DNA of 64,000 nucleotides, taken from Suillus spraguei (Eukaryota; Basidiomycota; Agaricomycetes; Boletales; Suillaceae). The translations under genes were made by a program, and so were the position numbers. The stretch is taken from the NCBI GenBank assembly GCA_016800925.1, contig JABCPU010000018.1, positions 62,001 to 126,000 of the forward strand, written 5' to 3'. The notes under the pieces are model-generated. The model saw nothing but the letters and a program-made list of their open reading frames with translations, did no database searches and was not told where the DNA came from. Below, piece by piece: positions 23,771 through 33,449 of this stretch; positions within the stretch are counted from its first letter, which is position 1, and each line of letters begins with the position of its first letter.

Positions 23771-25438
23771 AGTCTTTAACTCTTCCACTTGACGATTCAC
23801 GAGACTTCCTAAGTTGAAAAATTATGGGGCCTGTGACTGACACGGCCTGAAAAAGATGACATGGACAATAAAGTTCTGGTCTGAACGTCTACGAGACAAT
23901 AAGATTGCCCCGACGAGGGCGAAGACTGAGATAATTCCAATTTACCATCATTAGCAGTGAGTTCGATACCACTAAGTATACGTGGAGTTTCTAGAAACAC
24001 AGAAGGAAATCAGCAGATACTAAAAAACGAGGACAATGAGACACTGTCACCACTTTGAAGGCCAGACATGGAGGATTGGAGACGGGGTCTCATCTTCCCG
24101 CAAAACGGTGGCCACGCAGTAATCCAGTTCATCCCAAACATAACATCGAGACCATACGCGACTTCGAACTCGACATCGGTAGCGAGAGCACGGCAGTGAA
24201 TCACTGAGGCCATGGGGATTGCAGCGAAAGGCAAACTTGGGCACAAATGGCCGAGCGAACGAGCAATCGAAGAAGACGGAGAAGAATACGATTCAAGGTC
24301 AAAAGCAACAGACGCAGGAAGACGACCGGTTTGAATGAGGTCCCAGTGGTATAACTCACTCCCTTATGGTAGCGAGAATAAATCTACATGACACATTAGA
24401 ATGGTCGCACAGGGTGTTCGGAGGTCAATGGAGGCACTTTACTAGGAAAGTTCTGAGAAGTGGAAGCCTTAGAAGTAGAGGTGGTCTGGCTTTCCATAGG
24501 AAGATGATCCTTACGATGCATAAACAACCCACGGATCACATGCGCCTGCGCGATCACTGCACATTGGTCCCAGTAAAGAACAAGAAATTGTCGATAAGTT
24601 GACGTAGGCTGGGAACAACCACTGGCAACAAAGAGCTCGCAGGATACTGTCTCAGAGCTAATAGGCGCACCTGAGAGATCTCAAAAAACCCAAAATACTT
24701 GCGTAGAACGCAGGATGACACTATAGAACCCCATCATTAGGAAGTTCTTAATCCGAGACAGCAAGAGACGCAGGACAGGAGGGAAAGGTCCCACTGGAAC
24801 CGGCCCTGTGTGATCGAGCAGACAATCTTCTAGACCAGTACCTGGAATAAGAACAAAAACAGTTCCATCCAAGCCCTCGAGATTTCAAAGTTGCATATAA
24901 CAAATTCAAGTGTCGCGTGGCATTAAAAGTATCAATCAGTAAGTACAAAGGCTAATAGAAGGACGTGTATGCGTCATGGTTTCACCCAACCGTCAAGGCC
25001 ACATAGTAGCAACTTTCCCGAAAGAAAGCGGGTACGGAAGATACAGGAATATGACGCCGCACCATCACAATAGCTCAGCTCCCATCTTCCGCAACGAATC
25101 AACACCGCAAGGCGGACTCAGTCGCAAAGGATATAACGAAAGCGAACCAAGCAATGATACTCAATCTTGTGAGCGCCCCGAAGAGCGCCTCGCTCCATCA
25201 ACCAGAAATCAACAACGCCATGCAGAAGCATTACCCTCTGTGCTGTTGGCTGACGCTTCAGGCGGTTGAACGGACACTAAGGAATTTCACCACAAAAATT
25301 TACAGCTCTTTATATACACATATTTGAAACTCCGCCAGCCCCGACTCGCATAGGCTCCGTTGACGCGTCGTGACCAACTGCACATGTGATTCTCTTTGGG
25401 TAACGATCTTTAAGCTTGGAGACTTATTGAGAGCCCCA
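23771..25438. other. degenerate repeat-like sequence upstream of SPC19
   Basis: No intact gene is visible. On the minus strand at 24010-24246 the stretch EVAYGLDVMFGMNWITAW resembles the 'DV(L/M)GMDW' region of retroelement aspartic proteases, but on its own it is weak. The string ctcccttatggtag at 24359-24372 recurs at 27603-27616, suggesting shared repeat ancestry. An open frame at 24976-25269 (+) has no family resemblance. The last 150 bp should contain the SPC19 promoter. Confidence 0.35.
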
Positions 25439-26108
25439 ATGTCAAGGTTATCGACGTTACCGAGACCAAGAGAATCTGTGTTTATAGGTGGCCTCGAATA
25501 TCGTGGTGATGTCAATGTTGTTTGTCCGCCAAACCTGCGCGAGTGCGTCCTTGCTATGGAAGATTGCTGCGAAGAGGTGGGACACCAGGTGAATATTATA
25601 ACGCGCTATAGTTCACACCACCATCGTTAGGCGTATGAAGCCCAACAGCTTCTTCGAAACGGGACATTCGATCTGCCTCGCATGCGCAAGGTCCTTGAAA
25701 GCCAAAGGGTAACAACATCATATTAGTTCTCCTCGCAAGTACACACTGTAACTCGTGTTACAGGTATTCCTTCTGATCGACGAGGGCACAGTGCACAGAT
25801 ATAAAGCTGATCTTGCAGACGAGATCGAGCCTCAGATCAATGAACTTATCGACCGTGCAGAGAAAGGTCTCAACGCTCTGAATCGTCGAGTGGGCTTGAT
25901 TCAAAGCAAGGTGAGCAGCCCACCTCTTGTCTTTCACCACGTGATTTGACGCGCGAAGGTTGAGGTTGCACAGGCTATGCAGTCTAGAGTCGCAACTGCA
26001 CCCACTTCAAATAAGCGTGAAGAAAAGCGCCTGCAAATGCTTGCAAAGCAACGTCGGCGACTTGAAGACGAAGTGAAAGCCTTGGAATCAGAGATATTGG
26101 CATTATGA
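25439..26108 (+). CDS. SPC19: DASH complex subunit Spc19
   Basis: Spc19 is part of the DASH/Dam1 ring that couples kinetochores to microtubule plus ends in fungi. The start at 25439 gives MSRLSTLPRPRESVFIGGLE and PPNLRECVLAMEDCCEEVG. Three introns are removed (at about 25588, 25709 and 25910) to give AYEAQQLLRNGTFDLPRM, then VFLLIDEGTVHRYKADLADE, then EPQINELIDRAEKGLNALNR, and a last exon with a coiled coil (KRLQMLAKQRRRLEDEVKAL) ending at 26108. The order and the motifs 'RECVLAxEDCCEE' and 'LLRNGTxDLPRM' are what I recall for the family; the length of about 160 residues fits. It is intact although it lies inside the repeat-rich island. Confidence 0.75.
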
Positions 26109-26240
26109 TGTTATAGATGCACATTTATTATTGCACGTTCCGCGGCCTGCGCGCTGCCCGCTTTGGTGACCGTATGACGTTATATCTATACATTCGTTAT
26201 TTGCACGTTCCGCAGCTTGCGCGGTGCGGGTTTCTGTCAA
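26103..26240. repeat. imperfect ~70-bp tandem duplication at the SPC19 stop codon
   Basis: The sequence from the SPC19 stop codon, ttatgatgttatagatgcac...ttgcacgttccgcggcctgcgcgc (26103-26172), is repeated in diverged form at 26173-26240 (tatgacgttatatctatac...ttgcacgttccgcagcttgcgcgg). Copy 1 includes the stop codon; copy 2 lies fully downstream. It looks like an old duplication of the 3' UTR. Confidence 0.7.
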
Positions 26241-26639
26241 TTGAGAGCTGGCGCACTTTCGTAGCTTCCGCATTGTATGTGTCTTGAGGCTCTAGGAGTG
26301 GGCAACTATGGCGCTGGATCTGTTCAACCGTTGCATACCTACTATGTAGTAAACCTCACACACAAGGCTGGCACACAGACGAAATAGACACTGTCACTTG
26401 TTCGCATTAGTATACACCTTAGCTACACAAAAGCATTTAGAATAGTACATAATCGGATCTAACAACTACAATATTGCAGATGAGGATGCTGATGAAGGGG
26501 TTTGGAGCACTGTACCTTGTCGTTACCCGGCGATGCTTACAAGCGGTCTGCGACAAATGTACTGCCAAATAAGCCTGGTATTTATGCCGACGAGACCAAC
26601 AGGGAGAGCACCTACTAAAAAGACAGTAAGTGTGAGAAG
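26241..26639. other. intergenic, no gene seen
   Basis: This stretch lies between the SPC19 3' duplication and the ribonucleotide reductase relic. No coding pattern is visible on either strand. Confidence 0.45.
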
Positions 26640-27235
26640 GAAAGAATGATTAGGACAGACCGGTTAAAGAGCAAGCAAGCAAGGTTGGTATGCATACCCT
26701 GATCTGAGTCACGGCTAATGAGCTTGTTGGAGAACCTAAGACCAGGCATGATACCGCGCTTCTTGAGCCAGATTCTAGACAAATGCAAAGAAACTAGGGA
26801 AGATGGCTTTGACAGCAACGAAGCCGACCAAGCGTTGAACGCTGACAAGATATCCACTTGAGTACCTGGTCAACCTTGCGCTTGGTGCGAGGGTGTCCAT
26901 ACCTCAAGAGGTATTCGCGCTGGGCAGAACCTATAATATAAGTGATAATGAGAAAGTGAGTAAGCCTCAGAGTGAACGCTCTTCATCATGATTTGGAAGC
27001 CGTAGAAGCACCGGGCCCCAGCAGCCCAGACCTCATTAGAGAAACGTTCAATGAGGATTTCATCAACAATGCCGTCGGATGCAGTGAAGAAGGCAAGGAT
27101 GTGTGAGCGCTCGAGAAGTGAGTATCTTGCCTTTTCGTATTGTTTTGTTCTGTCGGAAAAAGGTTTCCGGTCTTTTGATACCATATAATACCTTTCAAGG
27201 GCCAAGTTGGTACATGTCATTTCATTTGACACGAT
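26640..27235 (-). pseudogene. truncated ribonucleotide reductase small-subunit pseudogene
   Basis: The R2 subunit of class I ribonucleotide reductase makes the radical needed for dNTP synthesis. Here the minus strand carries [45 protein letters not shown], then SAQREYLL in another frame, a shifted version of the region normally reading RLVxFxAVEGIFF, and finally [15 protein letters not shown] and LISRD...[11 protein letters not shown]. The N-terminal third and the C-terminus are missing. Frames change at least three times, a stop (tag) lies before WLKK, and the iron-ligand Glu of the VEGIFF motif reads Lys. Intron-like sequence is still present around 26930, so this is a DNA-level duplicate and not a processed copy. 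It cannot encode a working enzyme. Confidence 0.8.
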
Positions 27236-27697
27236 AATCTTTTAATGGACATTATAAGGCACTTACAAGGGTCCTTTTGACAACCTTACGTTGGCTACAG
27301 TACCAAATTGTAGTCATTCAATGCCTTATAAGGTCTTATAAGGCACCTTTCAAGGCGCTAGCCAAACTTGTAATCCAGCGGCATTGTAATGGCCCTTAAA
27401 TTTTTTCCGACATCGCACGGTCTTGGAGGTTGTTTCTTGCAGTATCCTACCCGTTTACTGCCTGTTTGTTTCGACTCGCAGTATGAATGATCCACAACTG
27501 AAGTTCCTTGTACAGGAAGACTACTCGGACCCTCGCCAGACTCGCCAAAATCGAGCAGATCTACCACAAAAATGTGAAAATAGCAAGCTATAATACCTAC
27601 TCCCTTATGGTAGCAGGAGTATGCATGAACAAGATGATATTTTAAAAAAACAGGTTCTGCAAGGTCTTTTGTCCGACAGTGATTCACGTTCTATATA
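27236..27697. repeat. short palindrome/direct-repeat cluster and unassigned sequence
   Basis: The motif ttataaggcac(t/c)t(t/a)(c/t)aagg occurs at about 27253-27272 and again at about 27337-27354, and the palindrome ccttataagg occurs at 27333-27342. The cluster directly abuts the 5' end of the ribonucleotide reductase relic. The rest holds an open frame (27358-27687, -) without family resemblance. Confidence 0.4.
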
Positions 27698-28690
27698 TCA
27701 TTGTACGTTGCCCTCTGAAAATATCATGCCTGACGCCTGATGATCTTCCCACCACAAGTTGTATGGCCTGGAAGTACTCCCAAATTTGACGATGGCTTGG
27801 AAAGTCGTCTTTGGCGATGCTTCCTTCTTCTGAGAAAGAATTTCTTGTAGCTGCATTGCAACGTTGGGATATCTGTGCAAAAACGGAAAGGTGTCAACAC
27901 TCATTCCAGAAGCGTAGATCTGCAGACATTGGTCTGTGTTGGGATGGTGTGGAGTCCTCTGTGAAAATTTGACATCAAGCTGCGCATCCAGGTCCACATT
28001 GAGGTCGAGAAGGAGAGTGATATAAGGAAGATCAGAAATGCACTGGATCGTCTTATGCATGCGTGTGATTTGATTCAATTCTGATAGATGGTGATGCTTC
28101 CCTGCTTTGTCAGAAATGAAAATTTAGAATACATGTTTCATATCATTGGGGCCCAGAGTGGGGTCATTGAAATAAATAGGAATCATTTTGTCAATGAGTG
28201 GCTGCAGATTGCAGCATTGTACCGCATTTGTATGATGCCAATGTCGCAAGGTCCACTCTTTACCCTCACATCTAGCACTTTGATCTTAGAAATAATATTG
28301 CTTGACAACGTTCAGAAGCTTACCTAAGTCCCTGGGTACTGGAGGCGAGATAAATTCTGTCATAGGCACCCAATGCAAGAAATTGATGTAGGCATGCTGA
28401 AATGCTTTCTTGGCCTCCTCTCCCCCCTTCAACCAGAAGTTCTCACCAAAGAGATGTGCTAGGAACTCAATGACTAGCAGTTTGGCATCCACACTTATGT
28501 CATGGACTAGATCCCAGATTGCACCTTCAGAGGGGTTCTGGTGGATAAAGAGATCCTTAGCAAGAAGCAGCAAAACTCTGCTGGTCAACTCTCTGCTCTG
28601 TCCAATTTCGATCATCCCACCATCAACCTTCCTCTTCAAGACTGTCAAAGCTTCCAGCAGAGAGTCACAAGTTCTATGGAGCAAAATTGC
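27698..28690 (-). pseudogene. 3' part of a disrupted gene of an expanded basidiomycete family
   Basis: Reading leftward on the minus strand, the blocks are DSLLEALTVLKRKVDGGMI, LLLLAKDLFIHQNPSEGAI, HLFGENFWLKGGEEAKKAF and NFLHWVPMTEFISPP, then, after an intron-like gap, TLRHWHHTNAVQCCNLQPL, MIPIYFNDPTLGP, an in-frame TAA at 28124-28126, IFISDKAGKHHHLSEL, and QLDVKFSQRTPHHPNT to the end at 27698. From memory these blocks occur in this order in a large, repeatedly duplicated mushroom gene family of unknown function. The stop codon and the retrotransposon at its right border mean it is not a functional gene. Confidence 0.65.
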
Positions 28691-29348
28691 TGTTAGAATT
28701 GTATGTGCCCCTATTCATTTTCTTATTTCATCATTTCTACTTTGTACTATTACATAACCTGTGCCATAACAGCTCGAGTTGCTGTTTACCTTTATGCTTT
28801 CTTCTTTTGGTGCTTGTACTTTTTGACAAGATTATAGCCGGTGTATAGGGGGAAAGAATCCGGAGGGTTTCCAGATGAGTTTCCGATGAAGTTTCTGAAG
28901 GGAATCCGAAGGATATCCGGAGGAGGTTTCCAAGATGTTTTCCGGAGGTATTCCAGAAATAGGGGTTCCAGAAGAGCGGACTTAGATAGGAACCGGAAAG
29001 GAATGGAAATCCGGTTTATAGGAGTAGAGTAACTTTGGTACAGAATAGATTTTTTATTTCGACCTGAATAACTTGTAGTTTGCATGCTGTTCTTATACTA
29101 AATATGTATGGAGTATCTCCATCATCATCTCCAATGATATGACAGAGTCTGGAGTAAGTAGCTGTACACTATGCTATCATTGCTATGGATGAGTGTTGAT
29201 CTACTCCGCTACTTGACAGGTAGTCCGGTGATTAAGAGGAGTAACCTAATCCAGATGACAGGTCACATGACTGGAAATACTTTCGGATATCACTTCCGGA
29301 TATCTCTATCTTCTTCCGGATAGGGGCTATCAGATGCGGATTCTAACA
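28691..29348 (-). repeat. 3' LTR of the Copia-type element
   Basis: In element orientation it starts TGTTAGAATCC at 29348 and, if my left edge is right, ends ATTCTAACA at 28691, so it has 9-bp inverted ends. The part from 29011 to 29348 is about 93% identical to the right LTR. The polypurine tract ctcaaggaggag sits immediately before the LTR start. The portion 28855-29010 is rich in a repeated tccgga motif and has no counterpart in the other LTR. Confidence 0.7.
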
Positions 29349-31525
29349 CTCCTCCTTGAGTGGTGTCTAGTCCGAGACCAGCTCGCAACTTGTGAAGTCG
29401 CGGCCTTGGAAGTGCTTTGGTGAATATGTCTGCAATGTTTTCATCCATTGGACAATACTGGATGTCGAGAATTCCGTGCTTTACTAAGTAATAGATAAAA
29501 TGGAAATGGATGTTGATGTGTTTGGTATGGGCATGGAATTTGGAGTTAGACACAAGGGAAATAGCTCCTTGGTTGTTGCAGTAGACAATGATGGGTTTAG
29601 TGATGGGTTCATATAACTCTCTGATGAGTGACTGTAGATAGAGGATCTCCTGGGCAACTCCAGTCAATGCAATGTATTCCGCCTCTGCAGTGGAAAGGGC
29701 TATAATAGATTGTTTCTGTGTGCTCCATGCTACCGGAGCTCCATGCAACATTACTGTATATCCAGACATGGAATGCCGGTGAGGTTGTGAAGCCCAATCT
29801 GCGTCAACATAAGCTTCTAAACCTGTGTCAGATCCTCTGAGTGTTAGTTTGAAGTTGGAAGTACCCTTAAGATAATGGATTACATCTTTTACCGCTTCCC
29901 AGTGGGTCTGGCCGGGTACCACATGAACTGAGACAATATGGAGACAGGGAATGCAATATCTGGACGTGTGCTGGTAGCAGCATACATGAGGGATCCTATT
30001 CCGCGCTGGTATGGTACTTCCTGCATTTCTTCTGATTTGTCGGAAGTGGATGGGGATTGATCTGTGGAAAGCATAACTCCGGAAATCATGGGGATATGGG
30101 TGGACTTTGCATCCTGGAGTCAGAAACATTCCAGAATGGTTTGGACATATGCCTTCTGTGAAAGTGCAATGGTCTGGTTGGGGCGGTCTCGTTCTACCTT
30201 AAGTCCTAATAACCAGGTGAGTTCCCCTAAGTCGGAGATTTCAAATCTTTTCCAGAGTTCCGCTTTGAAGCAGTCTATGTGCTTCTGATACCTGGATGTG
30301 ACAGCCATGTCATCTATGGATACTGTGATGACTGTGTGTTCCTCCGATTTCCCATGGAAGTAAACTGCTTGGTCTACTTGTGAGCGTGTAAATCCGGCAT
30401 CAAGAAAGAACTTCTCTAGCTCCTCGGACCATTCAAATCCAGCCTGTTTGAGACCGTAAAGGCTCTGTAATAGGAGGAGGACTTTCTTTTCCTTCATCTT
30501 CCGGAGATAGATATCCAGGCAGAGGTCGCATATAGATGGTGTCCTTTAATTCTGCATTAAGGTAGGCACTTTTGATGTCGATCTGATGGATTTCCCAATC
30601 TCTATGTGCGGTGATGGAAAGTACTGTGTGGATAGTGGTCATATTTGTAGTCGGAGCAAAAGTCTCGGAATAGTCAATTCCGTGCTTCTGACGTTGTCTG
30701 TTAGCTACTAGACGTGCTCAGAGTTTGAGCTTTTCTCTGTCTGGTCCGCGCTTCATCGCTAAAACAAAATGGCTCGGGATTATGTTTACACCTCTTGGGG
30801 GATCTACATACAATCTTCCAGGCATTTAGCTTTTTAAGCTGGCTTAACTCATAGTCTATGGCCTCTTGCCATTCCAGACCATCCGGATCATTCAATGCTT
30901 CCTTCAGCATCGGTTCTGGAAGTGTGGCAGCTTGTGCGCTTTCGTGTAAGTCCTTTTCTTCATCTCTGGATCACTCAATAATGGCATATGCAGCTTCTAT
31001 GATGAAACTTGCAGTGTTTCCACCTTTGTGTAGGGCATGGTAATATCCTGCAGGTGGTCAGACTCTGGTAACTCGTGGGGTGACAGGTGCAGGAAGTTGC
31101 TGTGAAATCTGGGGTGGAGTTTTCGGATCCGGAGGTAATGCTGGTGTGGGCTGGATGATTTTCCAAGTGGGTGGTGGATTGTCCAGTGCTTCTTCCAGAT
31201 GTTCTGGATTTTCTGGTCCACTATACTCCCCCTCGTCTGGAACATCATCAGCATTGATAACAGACTTCACCATTGGCAGAAATGTTACATTCCGCTCGAT
31301 AGACACTCTCTGTTTTTCCGGCCACCAGATCCAGAAACCTTTGCTCTCTGCATCTATTCCTACAAATGTGGCTTCTTCCGCTCAGGCCTCCAACTTCCCT
31401 CCAGTGGTAGTATGGATGTATACCGGAGTTCCAAACTCATGTGCAAGTGTGAGATTCAGTTTGGATTTATGGACAAGCTCGAAAGGAGTTTTATCCAGTA
31501 TTGCATTGGATGGAAAATGATGTAA
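29349..31525 (-). pseudogene. Copia pol remnant (integrase end, reverse transcriptase, RNase H)
   Basis: From right to left: integrase C-terminal sequence (KTPFELVHKS, then FVGIDAESKGFWIWWPE at 31300-31500), a Pro-rich linker, the reverse transcriptase start (DPDGLEWQEAIDYELSQLKK at about 30850), its core (WEIHQIDIKSAYLNAEL, then LLQSLYGLKQAGFEWS, then VSIDDMAVTS as the catalytic Asp-Asp box), and RNase H with ADWASQPHRHSMSGYTVML and STAEAEYIALTG. At least four frame changes and several stops interrupt it. Coding read-through into the LTR ends at 29290. Confidence 0.85.
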
Positions 31526-33105
31526 AGATACAACCTAGCCTGGGCTGTAGATAAACCACTGCCTAAACTAGTATGTGAGTCTTGCACTCCGTCTAGTCTG
31601 CTTCACTTGTAAGAACAAGAGTGTTCAACCCTAAAGGGGGATGCCTATTAGTATGGTCAAGTTCAAGTCTAACTTATGTGCAAAACAAGTGTCATGGTCA
31701 GCAGTAAGTTGCCGCAGTCAGCAATGATGCCGCTGGAACTAGCATCACATGTAGTGGTGCTACCGTGGTCGAGATATAGTCAGTAACAGTTGTGTTGAGT
31801 GAGCAATGTCGAGTGATTGTTACGAACTGGGATGGCGTCACCAGCGACAGTGAAAAGACACGGACGGTCTGCTGGGAAGTTCTTACAATGTCCAGAAGAG
31901 GACAAGGTGAAAGTACAAGGAACGCGTTCCGAGTACGATCAAGGGTTCGGCCTCAAAGACAAGTCTAAGAGGTTCTACGAGAATAGAGACTAAGACTAAG
32001 GAGTGCTTAGACTTAGAGACGATTCAAGATGACTTAGGTTGGAGACCTAAGCGAAGGATATTCCAGGTAAAACCCAGTAAGATTAAAGTAAAGAATCTAC
32101 TACAAGTACACTGTGCTTATATAGGTACATATGTGCGCACAGACCAGGTAACTGTGGGAATATAAGTGCATATCCTAATGAGGAAGGCATATATTGTACA
32201 AGCGTGTTGAAACGCATGAGTAAGGGATGAAAGCACGTGTTTAGCGTACACATATGCTAAACCAGCTGAGTCCAAGAATAGAGTCATGGGAGTTCATGAC
32301 ATCACATGATATGACGTGTCGACGACGTATGGTTGAATCATATAGTCATGTGATGTCTGATGGAAGTGGAAGTGTCCAAGCAATAAGCTCCGTATCACGT
32401 GATATACAAGAATAGAAAGGAAAATGAATAGGGGCACGTACGACTGTAACAGTGATGATATCAGCGGTAGCAGTAAGGTTGCGAGCGGTGCAAAGAAACA
32501 GTAAGGAATTCCGCAGTACTTTCAGCGGTAAAGTAGCGGTGCATGAGAAGTTCAGTCAAAGTAACAGTCAAAAGTCCAGCGGTATGCCAGCAATAACAGA
32601 GAACGAGCGTGATAGATTAACGAGTGATAAGGAAACTTTAAAGACTATGTCCACTACTGGGTAGATCCAGAGCTAGACAATAATCCTGACCTATAGTACG
32701 TGCAATGGTGTAAAATCAGGTGTCTGTATCGTGCAGGGTACGCAGTGCTTATATCCTAAATTGTACATATGTACTCGGAATACTCTAGGCGAGATCAGTA
32801 GCACTGGAGTGTAGTGACCGCCGTAAGTAAACATAGCGCGAGGCAACATGTAATAAGGCTTGCCGTGGAATCAGTGATAATGAACAGAAAACAAACGACA
32901 CACCAAATGGAGCTATGCGGACGTGGCAAGGACATGGGAGGACATTGGTATGTGGAACGTGGTGTGGTAGTCGGTACAGTGTGCAGTAAGTGTGGGATGC
33001 TGCCGGTACTGCTAAAGGGGTAAGACAGCCATGGACAAGTGGTAACTCCTGTAGACGTGAGATGAGTGTCAAAAGATGGGGTTTTAAGCCCAGCGCCAAT
33101 ATGTT
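31526..33105. other. foreign insert replacing the 5' half of the Copia element
   Basis: From about 31526, just before the KTPFEL integrase motif, to the broken edge of the right LTR, the sequence does not resemble Copia. It has no open frame of interest. It begins tgtaaagatac (31524) and ends gtttgttaca (33111), i.e. TG...CA-like ends, so it may be the LTR of a further element. It contains the solo LTR listed separately. Confidence 0.45.
31818..32451 (+). mobile_element. solo LTR with perfect 5-bp target-site duplication
   Basis: The 634-bp segment begins TGTTAC and ends GTAACA, a 6-bp inverted terminal repeat of the TG...CA type. It is flanked by gtgat on both sides (31813-31817 and 32452-32456), a perfect 5-bp target duplication. 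No coding sequence is present. This is what remains after recombination between the two LTRs of an inserted retrotransposon. Its last 32 nt match, in inverted orientation, 28 of 32 positions at 28691-28722, so the two LTRs share at least their termini. Confidence 0.8.
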
Positions 33106-33449
33106 TGTTACACCGGTTTATAGGAGTAGAGTAACTTCAGTACAGAATAGACTTCTTATTTCGACACTCTAACTTGTAGTTTACATGCTGTTCTTATACT
33201 AAATATGTATGGAGTATCTCCATCATCATCTCCAATGATATGACGGAGTCTGGAGTAAGTAGCTGTACACTATGCTATCATTGCTATGGATGAGTGTTAG
33301 TTTACTCTGCTACTTGACAGGTAGTCCGGTGATTAAGAGGAGTAATCTAATCCAGATGACAGGTCACATGACTGGAAATACTTTCGGATATCACCTCTGG
33401 ATATCTCTATCTTCTTCTGGATAGGGGCTATCGGATGCAGATTCTAACA
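33106..33449 (-). repeat. 5' LTR (truncated) of the Copia-type element
   Basis: It starts TGTTAGAATCTG at 33449 on the minus strand and is collinear with 29011-29348 down to about 33112, where similarity stops abruptly at ccgg. The similarity is interrupted by a handful of substitutions, showing that the insertion is not recent. Confidence 0.8.

Larger units (their letters stand above)
28691..33449 (-). mobile_element. degenerate Copia-type LTR retrotransposon with internal replacement
   Basis: The element lies in minus orientation and splits a host gene. LTR sequence is found at both ends (28691-29348 and 33106-33449), and pol sequence lies between them at 29349-31525. The order integrase end, reverse transcriptase, RNase H followed directly by the 3' LTR is the Copia (Ty1/copia) order. 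Gag, protease and most of the integrase are absent; their place is taken by unrelated sequence at 31526-33105 that includes a solo LTR. The outer left edge is uncertain: 28691 (TGTTAGAAT, inverted to the right-hand terminus) is my preference, but no matching target duplication is seen with that edge. The element is dead. Confidence 0.8.

Noticed and set aside
24010..24246. Retroelement aspartic protease fragment
   Set aside because: A single short motif (DVMFGMNWI) without the catalytic Asp-Thr/Ser-Gly or neighbouring pol sequence is too little for a call.
24976..25269. 97-codon open frame on the plus strand
   Set aside because: No family resemblance and it sits in degenerate repeat sequence directly upstream of SPC19.
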